Assembly (NCBI GenBank): GCA_016712445.1
Contig: JADJRB010000002.1
Span: 1-64,000 of the forward strand
DNA: 64,000 nucleotides
Direction: 5' to 3'
Source: Acidobacteriota bacterium
GTDB taxonomy: Bacteria; Pseudomonadota; Alphaproteobacteria; Caulobacterales; Hyphomonadaceae
Shown here: piece after piece, positions 58,033 to 64,000 of the stretch
How positions within the stretch are numbered: the stretch's first letter is position 1
How the letters are laid out: every line of letters starts with the position of its first letter
Program-made: the position numbers and the translations under genes
The notes under the pieces: generated by a model
Database searches by the model: none
Seen by the model: the letters and a program-made list of their open reading frames with translations, nothing else
What the model was told of the DNA's origin: nothing

Positions 58033-59351
58033 AACCCGGCGGGCGAAGGCCAATTGGGACGAGGACCGCACAGGGACAGCTCGGAGCGTACCGCGACGTG
58101 CTGGCCTTGGTCACGGCCTTGACGCTCTTGCAGGGCGCCATGGCGGCGGTTTCGGTCGTGATGTCGCTCAGTCTCCTGAAAGCGGGAGTAGGCGCCTCCG
58201 GCATCGGCCTCGTTGCTTCAGCCTACTCTGCGGGCTTCCTCGCGGGCACTCTGATCGCCCCGCTGGAAATCGCACGCATCGGCCACATCCGGGCGTTCAC
58301 CCTGCTCGCAGGTGTTGCGGCGCTGGTCGCTTTGTCGTTGCCCGTCGTTCGCGCAAGCGTTCCGGGCTGGGCAATCTTGCTGTCGCTGGCCGGTCTCGCC
58401 GCTTCTGGAATGCTCACGGCGGGGGAAAGCTGGATCGCAAACGCCGCGCCGCCGCAAAGCAGGGGCGCGATCCTCGGATTCTACCACATGGTTTCGAAAG
58501 CCGGCGCGATCGCTGCGCCGTTCCTGGTGGCGTCCGCAATGTCCGGGTTGGCGGTCTTCATGCTTGTGGCTGCCTTTTTCATAGCCGCGTTGCTGCCGAT
58601 CGCTGCCACGAACCGGAGCCAGCCTGCGCTCTTTGCCGCAAGCCCATTTGGTCCAAGACGATTGCTGCGTGCGGCGCCGGCCTCAGTGTTCGCCGCCCTT
58701 TGCGCCGGAGCCGTCAACAACTCAGTCGCGCAGCTCTATCCCGTGTACGCCGCGGACTTCCAACCCGGTGACCCGGCAGGGTTTGCAGCGAGGCTGAACG
58801 GCGCCATCCTGATCGGCGCAATGCTTGGCCTCTGGCCGATCGGACTTCTGTCGGACAAGCTTGACCGGCGCCTCGTGATTGCCGGCGCTGCGGCGCTCGG
58901 AGCGGCTGCCGCCGTAGGTCTTGCCGTGTTTGCGGGTGCAAACAGCCAAGGGATTGTACTCTTGTTTGCGGGCATCTTCGGCGCCGGCTCGCTTAGCTAT
59001 TACGCCGTCGCGGTTGCAAACGCAGCCGACCGCGCAAGGCCTGAAGATATCACGTCGATGATGGCCGGTATCCTCGTAATATGGGGCGCGGGATCGATTG
59101 CCGGGCCGCCAGTTGCCGGCGCGCTCATGCAGGTCTTGCCGGGTGCGAGCGGGCTCTTCATTTTTGCATCCCTCGCGCTGGGCCTGCTGTGTGTGACATG
59201 TCTTTCGCGCATCGCGATATCGCCGCCGGTGCCCGCAGACGCCCGCGAACCTTTCGGCGTGTCACCTGCCACGAGTCTCGCAATCGCCGGGATCGATCCG
59301 CGTGGAGATGCTCAGCAGCCGGATCTCTTTTCAGCCCCGGCCGCAAACTGA
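58029..59351 (+). CDS. MFS transporter (YcaD-like) linked to ectoine operon
   Basis: The 440-residue protein has 12 membrane helices of the major facilitator superfamily (LVTALTLLQGAMAAVSVVMS, VASAYSAGFLAGTLIAPLEI, second half IGAMLGLWPIGLLSDKLDRR). It is coupled to ask_ect by ATGA, so it is part of the operon. Substrate unknown; export or recapture of ectoines or a precursor is the natural guess from context. Confidence 0.82.
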   Translation: MKPGGRRPIGTRTAQGQLGAYRDVLALVTALTLLQGAMAAVSVVMSLSLLKAGVGASGIGLVASAYSAGFLAGTLIAPLEIARIGHIRAFTLLAGVAALVALSLPVVRASVPGWAILLSLAGLAASGMLTAGESWIANAAPPQSRGAILGFYHMVSKAGAIAAPFLVASAMSGLAVFMLVAAFFIAALLPIAATNRSQPALFAASPFGPRRLLRAAPASVFAALCAGAVNNSVAQLYPVYAADFQPGDPAGFAARLNGAILIGAMLGLWPIGLLSDKLDRRLVIAGAAALGAAAAVGLAVFAGANSQGIVLLFAGIFGAGSLSYYAVAVANAADRARPEDITSMMAGILVIWGAGSIAGPPVAGALMQVLPGASGLFIFASLALGLLCVTCLSRIAISPPVPADAREPFGVSPATSLAIAGIDPRGDAQQPDLFSAPAAN

Positions 59352-59369
59352 CAATCGGACTGCAACATC

Positions 59370-60824
59370 ATGCTTACTGCGATCAGCTTTGTACTAATCC
59401 TCGCGACATTCCTGGCGATCGGGCTTGCCTCGGCGCGCAAGTCGAGCGGTGACCGCAAGGACTACTACCTCGCCAGTAGCAGCGTGCGCCCTTGGCTCGC
59501 TGGCCTGTCCGCGGTGGCCACAAACAATTCGGGCTACATGTTCATCGGCGTTATCGGCTTCACCTACCAGACGGGCCTTGCGGCGATCTGGCTGATGATC
59601 GGCTGGATCGCGGGTGACTTTATCGGATCCACCTTCATTCACCGCCGCCTCCGGCAAGTCACGGCGGCAACTGGCGAGGCGTCCTTTGCATCAGTATTAG
59701 CTCGATGGCACGGCGAGACATTCGGGGTCTGGCGCCGAATTGCGGCCGTCATCATGATCATCTTCCTGATTGCATACGCTGGCGCGCAGGTGTCAGCCGG
59801 TGGGAAGGCGCTGGAGGGCGTGCTCGGGATCGACCCGCGTGTCGGGGCGGTCTCGGTTGCGGCCATGGTGCTGATCTATTCGATTGCAGGCGGCATTCGC
59901 GCGTCGATCTGGACGGATGGCGCGCAGGCGATTGCCATGGTTGCTGCCATGACTGTTCTGTTTGCCGCGGGACTGGTCGGCCTCGGCGGTATCTCCGGAA
60001 CATTGGAAGCGTGGCGCGGCGTGCCAGGGTTCCTTGATCTGTTTCCCGACAACCTGCTTCTGCCCGGACTTTCCGGGATTGCGTTGTTCGTGGTCGGGTG
60101 GCTGTTTGCCGGGTTTTCTGTGGTCGGCCAACCTCATGTCATGGTCCGCTTCATGGCGCTCGATGACGACCGCAACATGATCCGCGCGCGCGCGTGGTAC
60201 TATGGCTATTTCACGGTTTTCTATCTGCTCGCCACGGGGGTGGGCATGCTTTCACGAATCTACTTGCCGGAACTGGGCAGCATGGATCCCGAACTTGCGT
60301 TGCCGCGGATGGCGGTGGAATTGCTGCCGCCCGTGCTGGTTGGCGTCATCCTCGCCGGCATCTTTGCGGCGACGATGTCGACAGCCGATTCCCTTGTGCT
60401 TTCATGTTCGGCCGCGTTCACGCACGATCTGGCGCCGCAACGCCTCGAAACCGCGCTGATGCTCAAGCTCGCCACTGCGGTCTCGGTCGTCATCGCGCTG
60501 GCGCTTTCCTTGTCTGAGAGCCGGAGCGTGTTCAGCCTTGTCATCCTGGCCTGGTCAACACTTGCGGCCGCCTTTGCGCCGCTCCTGTCTCTCTATGCCC
60601 TTGGACGGCGAGTGTCGGAGACGAATGCCATCGTGATGTTGGTCCTAGGTGTCTCGATTGCACTTTTCTGGCGTTTCGGCCTTGGCTGGCATGCAGACAT
60701 CTATGAGGGGCTTCCCGGCATCATGGTTCCGCTTGTCCTTGGCTGGCTCGTATCCAAGCCTGCCTCGGCAGAGGTCCCCGCTGCCTGCGCCGAAGGCGCG
60801 GCCGGAGCATCAGCTCGCACATGA
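59370..60824 (+). CDS. sodium:solute symporter (SSS family)
   Basis: The 484-residue protein has about 13 membrane helices with SSS signatures: SSVRPWLAGLSAVATNNSGY near the Na+ site, VLIYSIAGGIRASIWTDGAQ and GIFAATMSTADSLVLSCSAA. It resembles PutP-type proline or compatible-solute symporters. It lies 18 bp after the MFS gene in the same direction, probably the last gene of the ectoine operon. It likely takes up ectoines, proline or betaine-like solutes; substrate not decided by sequence. Confidence 0.85.
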   Translation: MLTAISFVLILATFLAIGLASARKSSGDRKDYYLASSSVRPWLAGLSAVATNNSGYMFIGVIGFTYQTGLAAIWLMIGWIAGDFIGSTFIHRRLRQVTAATGEASFASVLARWHGETFGVWRRIAAVIMIIFLIAYAGAQVSAGGKALEGVLGIDPRVGAVSVAAMVLIYSIAGGIRASIWTDGAQAIAMVAAMTVLFAAGLVGLGGISGTLEAWRGVPGFLDLFPDNLLLPGLSGIALFVVGWLFAGFSVVGQPHVMVRFMALDDDRNMIRARAWYYGYFTVFYLLATGVGMLSRIYLPELGSMDPELALPRMAVELLPPVLVGVILAGIFAATMSTADSLVLSCSAAFTHDLAPQRLETALMLKLATAVSVVIALALSLSESRSVFSLVILAWSTLAAAFAPLLSLYALGRRVSETNAIVMLVLGVSIALFWRFGLGWHADIYEGLPGIMVPLVLGWLVSKPASAEVPAACAEGAAGASART

Positions 60825-60889
60825 GAGACGCACTCCCGGATTGCAACGTTGCTCACAGCTCTCATGAGATTAGGGCGAACGATGGTCGC

Positions 60890-61258
60890 TCAGACGGGAT
60901 CCTGTATGGCCTCGATGTAAGAGAGCAATTCGTCAATTTGGGTGGGTTCAAGCTGGAACGGCGGCATGTCCGGATGTCCAACCAGGATGCCTTCGCCAAG
61001 GGCTTCCTCGAGACTGCGTACAGGATAGTGTGATGAAATCCGCCGGAAGGGCAGGGCTTCAGGGTGCGGACTTGCACCCGTGCGCCCGGTCGCATGGCAG
61101 CCTGCACACAGCGATTCCGCGATAGCCTGACCGCGCAACTGAGGCGTCGCAATCTCCGTTTCGTGGCTACCGGGGGCGGCGCAAGCAGACAGTACCATCG
61201 TGAACGCCGCGAAGACCGGCAGCGAGCCAAAGCGCACTTCAAAACAGAACTTCGACAT
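60890..61258 (-). CDS. c-type cytochrome lipoprotein
   Basis: The 122-residue protein has a signal peptide ending in a lipobox (TMVLSACAAPG) and a single haem site SLCAGCHATGRTG. The axial Met is probably in VGHPDMPPFQL, and ELLSYIEAIQ is the C-terminal helix of class I cytochromes c. It is a membrane-tethered periplasmic electron carrier. It is convergent with the symporter gene; redox partner unknown. Confidence 0.85.
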   Translation of the reverse strand: MSKFCFEVRFGSLPVFAAFTMVLSACAAPGSHETEIATPQLRGQAIAESLCAGCHATGRTGASPHPEALPFRRISSHYPVRSLEEALGEGILVGHPDMPPFQLEPTQIDELLSYIEAIQDPV

Positions 61259-61429
61259 GCGATCCCTCCAAGTCTGCTGCTCACAGCGTCGGCGTCGCCG
61301 TGCAAGCTGTCAATACAGGCGATTGCGTAGTCCCGTTTCCGGCTATCGGCGCGTCGCGTGAAGCAGCAGATTGCATTGACGCGCAGCGATTCAGGCGTTT
61401 GATCCGACCACATGGAGGGACAGCTGCCG

Positions 61430-62179
61430 ATGACCGATTACGACAATCAGCCCAGCTACCGCCTGGCTGCGCTCGATCAGGATTTCATCCTCGGCGACTC
61501 CATGCGCGGCGCGCGGTTCATGATGGAGTACGCCAAAGCCGAAGAACACCTTCGCAGGATGCGCGTGCGTTCGACGATCGTTGTGTTTGGCAGCGCCCGT
61601 ATCCGCGAAGACGGCAATGCCTGGCAGGCAAAGACATACAATGCCGCGCGCGACTTCGGCCGTATCGCCTCCGAACGGGGCGGCGCGCTGGCGCCTCGGC
61701 ATGAATGGCGAGACAACGTGATCGTCACAGGCGGTGGGCCCGGCATCATGGAGGCTGCAAATCGCGGCGCTGCGGATGCAGGCGCGGTAACGGCCGGCCT
61801 GAACATTTCAGTGCCCCATGAGCAATATCCGAACCCCTACATCACGCCGGAACTTTGTTTCAAGTTCCACTATTTTGCGATGCGCAAGATGCACTTCGCC
61901 ATGCGTGCAAACGCGCTCGCCATCTTTCCTGGCGGATTTGGCACTTTGGACGAACTGTTCGAACTCCTGACCCTCACGCAGACCGGCAAGGCGCCAGCGA
62001 TCCCGGTCGTCCTTTATGACAAAGCATTCTGGACACGGACCATAAACTTCGAGTCGCTCATCGAGGCGGGTGTCATCGCAGCGGAGGATCTTTCGCTCTT
62101 CGATATCGTCGATGATGTGGAAGAAGCGTGGGAACGATTGATTTTGCGGGGTCTGATGACCGACCTGTCCGGCACATGA
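61430..62179 (+). CDS. LOG/TIGR00730 family Rossmann protein
   Basis: The 249-residue protein has the paired motifs of the LOG (lonely guy) lysine-decarboxylase-like fold: TGGGPGIMEAANRGAADAGA and FPGGFGTLDELFELLTL. LOG enzymes release cytokinin-type bases from nucleotides, and bacterial members act as nucleotide 5'-monophosphate phosphoribohydrolases (PpnN-like). I choose ATG 61430, 9 bases after ggaggga; ATG 61412 would destroy that site. Confidence 0.85.
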   Translation: MTDYDNQPSYRLAALDQDFILGDSMRGARFMMEYAKAEEHLRRMRVRSTIVVFGSARIREDGNAWQAKTYNAARDFGRIASERGGALAPRHEWRDNVIVTGGGPGIMEAANRGAADAGAVTAGLNISVPHEQYPNPYITPELCFKFHYFAMRKMHFAMRANALAIFPGGFGTLDELFELLTLTQTGKAPAIPVVLYDKAFWTRTINFESLIEAGVIAAEDLSLFDIVDDVEEAWERLILRGLMTDLSGT

Positions 62180-62193
62180 GTGGCAAGGCCCGC

Positions 62194-62880
62194 TCAGGCG
62201 GGTTCGGACAGCAGCCGTCGGTTCGCAGCAATGTGGCGGTCAAGCAGCTTACGCCCAGCGGGTGTTGCGGCCGATGACAATACCAACGCGTAGCCCAATG
62301 CCGCGGACGGCAACAAGTCTCGTGTCGGAAGAGCGTCCATCGCCCAGGCCAGCATGATGCCATTGCCCAGATGGGACATCGTGCGTTCCAGCAGTTCGAC
62401 CGGCATACCGATGTCGAGAAGTCCTTCCTGCTGCGCTGCAGCCAGGAGCCATCGCCAGGCGGCGCGTGTCTGTTCCTGCCGTTCGGGCGTCGCAAGGCCC
62501 GTGTCGTCGTCGCCGTTGGTGTCCAGAAGGGCTTTCCAAAGCGGCCTGTAGAAATCCGGGTCCTGAATGAAATAGCCGGCACCGAGCGCATGCGCCTCAA
62601 AGATTCGGTCGATGGCATTTTCGACCTTCAATGCCTTGAAGCGATGCAGGAAATCCCGCTCGTCTTCGAGTACGGCCATGACCACCGCACGCTTGGAGCC
62701 GAACAGGTTGTAGGGAGTCGCAACACTGACTTCCGCGCGCTGGGCGATCATCCGCATGGACAGGTTTGTGTCGCCGGTCTCCCGGATCAGGTCACGCGCG
62801 GCGCGCACGATCTTGAGACGGCGCTCAGCTTTCGCCTGCTCGCGCCGCCCAAGATCGGTGGCCGCCGGTGCGTCGGTCAT
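62194..62880 (-). CDS. TetR-family regulator
   Basis: The 228-residue protein has a TetR helix-turn-helix (IVRAARDLIRETGDTNLSMR, AQRAEVSVATPYNLFGSKRA) and a helical ligand domain ending HIAANRRLLSEPA. Its ATG overlaps the stop of the flavoprotein gene upstream (ATGA on the minus strand), so regulator and enzyme are one operon and autoregulation is likely. Confidence 0.85.
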   Translation of the reverse strand: MTDAPAATDLGRREQAKAERRLKIVRAARDLIRETGDTNLSMRMIAQRAEVSVATPYNLFGSKRAVVMAVLEDERDFLHRFKALKVENAIDRIFEAHALGAGYFIQDPDFYRPLWKALLDTNGDDDTGLATPERQEQTRAAWRWLLAAAQQEGLLDIGMPVELLERTMSHLGNGIMLAWAMDALPTRDLLPSAALGYALVLSSAATPAGRKLLDRHIAANRRLLSEPA

Positions 62881-64000
62881 GCGGCCAGCTTTCGCTGCGA
62901 GGCGAGGATGTTGATGTCGGCTTCATGATCAAGGTTCAGTGCACGCATCATTTCCGTTCGCTCCGGCCCTGGGCTCGGCGGGTACGCGGCCGCATTGAGG
63001 CGTTTGCCGCGCGCCCAATAGTACAGCACCGTGGCCAGGTTGCGCGGCTTGGCGAGCCAGGCGTCGGGGTGCTCGAGCATGTGAAAGCCGCGCATCGCCT
63101 CGCGCAGCAATCTCGTGTCGGAACGCACCGCGATGCGGATGCCGTCGTCAAGGAAGCTCTTGAGAAGGTTCGCGCGGAATGACGGCTTGAAGCCCGGCGT
63201 GAGCGCTTCCCTCGCTCGCTTGATGGCCGAGCGGTCCTGCTTGAGCTGCGTCATGTAAAAAGGCCGAAGCTCCGCCTGCAGCCGTTCGTGGAAAAGTATG
63301 GCCCGCTTTGTCGGCTCGCTCGTCTCATTTAGCACGCTTGCCAGCGCTTCAGCGCTGACAGCCGCAAAAGAACATCCACGGCCATAAAGCGGATTGGTGC
63401 GCACCAGCGTGTCACCCAGAGCGAAATATCCCTGAGTCGCCGGCTTGCCGTCCACAACCATGTCGCGCCAGCGGCTGATCAGGTCGCCCATACCGAAGAC
63501 CTTGCTCGTGCGCACTGACCGCTCTTCGTTCGTCCAAGGCAACAACCCGGGAAGCTCCAGCGTGATCGCGTGGAAGATGTCGGGGTTCAGGATCGACTTG
63601 CGAAGTTCCAACTCGATTTCCGGCACCGCGATGGTGATTGAGAAGTTTCCGTTGTCGCCCGGAAACACGCCGTACTTCATGTAGCCGAGATCGCCGCTCG
63701 CTGGCGGATGATCGTTCCGATTCGGCTCTTCCTGGCCCGGGCGCAAGCGATAGTGCATCGTGAAGTAAAGGATGCCGGCCGTTTCGCTTTCCTCGCGTAC
63801 ATTGGCGCCGGCTTCGACAAGTTGGTCGAAGAGGATGCCACCCTTGCCGGTTGCATCGACGACCACATCCGCGGTCAACGCAACGGGCTCGGCATTTTGT
63901 TCTCCGATGACGCCGTTGATCTTGAGCGTACCGTCGGGGAGCATTGTAGAGTCCAGCCGATGAACGTTGAAGTTCGTGCGTAGCTCCACATTCGCGAGCG
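62877..64000 (-). CDS. FAD-dependent oxidoreductase, 5' end outside window
   Basis: The visible 374 codons have the second half of a flavoprotein monooxygenase/reductase fold: VVVDATGKGGILFD (end of the FAD-domain), YFALGDTLVRTNPLYGRGCS (the GD motif that contacts FAD ribityl) and a helical C-terminus. The frame stays open at 64000; a GTG at 63989 is internal, so the N-terminal GxGxxG segment lies beyond. It resembles geranylgeranyl reductase/halogenase-type flavoproteins; substrate unknown. Confidence 0.8.
   Translation of the reverse strand, partial: LANVELRTNFNVHRLDSTMLPDGTLKINGVIGEQNAEPVALTADVVVDATGKGGILFDQLVEAGANVREESETAGILYFTMHYRLRPGQEEPNRNDHPPASGDLGYMKYGVFPGDNGNFSITIAVPEIELELRKSILNPDIFHAITLELPGLLPWTNEERSVRTSKVFGMGDLISRWRDMVVDGKPATQGYFALGDTLVRTNPLYGRGCSFAAVSAEALASVLNETSEPTKRAILFHERLQAELRPFYMTQLKQDRSAIKRAREALTPGFKPSFRANLLKSFLDDGIRIAVRSDTRLLREAMRGFHMLEHPDAWLAKPRNLATVLYYWARGKRLNAAAYPPSPGPERTEMMRALNLDHEADINILASQRKLAA

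Overview
The window is high-GC DNA from an alphaproteobacterium. A FixLJ oxygen-sensing pair sits beside a complete ccoNOQP-ccoGHIS cbb3 oxidase cluster, with an ectoine/hydroxyectoine operon and opgGH nearby. The prophage genes have the organisation seen in Caulobacterales-type phages. A marine or salt-exposed member of the Hyphomonadaceae/Caulobacterales, or a relative, fits best; this is inference from gene content, as no rRNA or tRNA gene was found.

Layout. (1) About 1-28.1 kb is the right-hand part of a prophage of an HK97/lambda-like siphovirus, all rightward. It holds a replication module (Cas4/RecB-like nuclease, primase-SF3 helicase, RuvC-like resolvase, an origin-like palindrome at 3535-3640), a packaging/head module (HNH, ParB-methyltransferase fusion, TerS, TerL, portal, protease, capsid, connectors), a tail module (tube, G/GT chaperones with a -1 slippery site, tape measure), lysis genes, and a long fibre module with collagen-like, S74-chaperone and beta-propeller proteins. 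No integrase or repressor is in the window, so the left end lies outside. The first 4.5 kb carries at least nine frame shifts; the rest is intact. (2) About 28.1-36.7 kb is a patchwork of broken and imported DNA: a small unknown gene, the C-terminal part of a type III restriction subunit, back-to-back IS3 scars, a truncated coiled-coil membrane protein, a more AT-rich TetR/membrane protein/Tat-exported flavoprotein cassette, a peptidase S41 scrap and a complete IS3-family element. (3) About 36.7-64 kb is ordinary chromosome: acyl-CoA dehydrogenase; a leftward respiratory-sensing group (single-domain response regulator, fixJ, fixL, small membrane protein); the rightward ccoNOQP-GHIS cluster; opgGH; a MarR regulator divergent from ectABCD-ask and two transporters; a c-type cytochrome lipoprotein; a LOG-family protein; and a TetR/flavoprotein pair cut by the window edge.

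How the genes work together. FixL probably senses oxygen through a haem-PAS domain and phosphorylates FixJ, which would activate expression of the high-affinity oxidase; a FixJ-like motif lies in the divergent promoter region. CcoG, H, I and S assemble and load copper into the oxidase. Osmotic adaptation is covered twice: periplasmic glucans by OpgGH at low osmolarity, and ectoine/hydroxyectoine at high osmolarity, with a dedicated feedback-type aspartokinase supplying precursor and a MarR (EctR/CosR-like) repressor candidate whose likely operator is a 13-bp palindrome just upstream of the ectA promoter.
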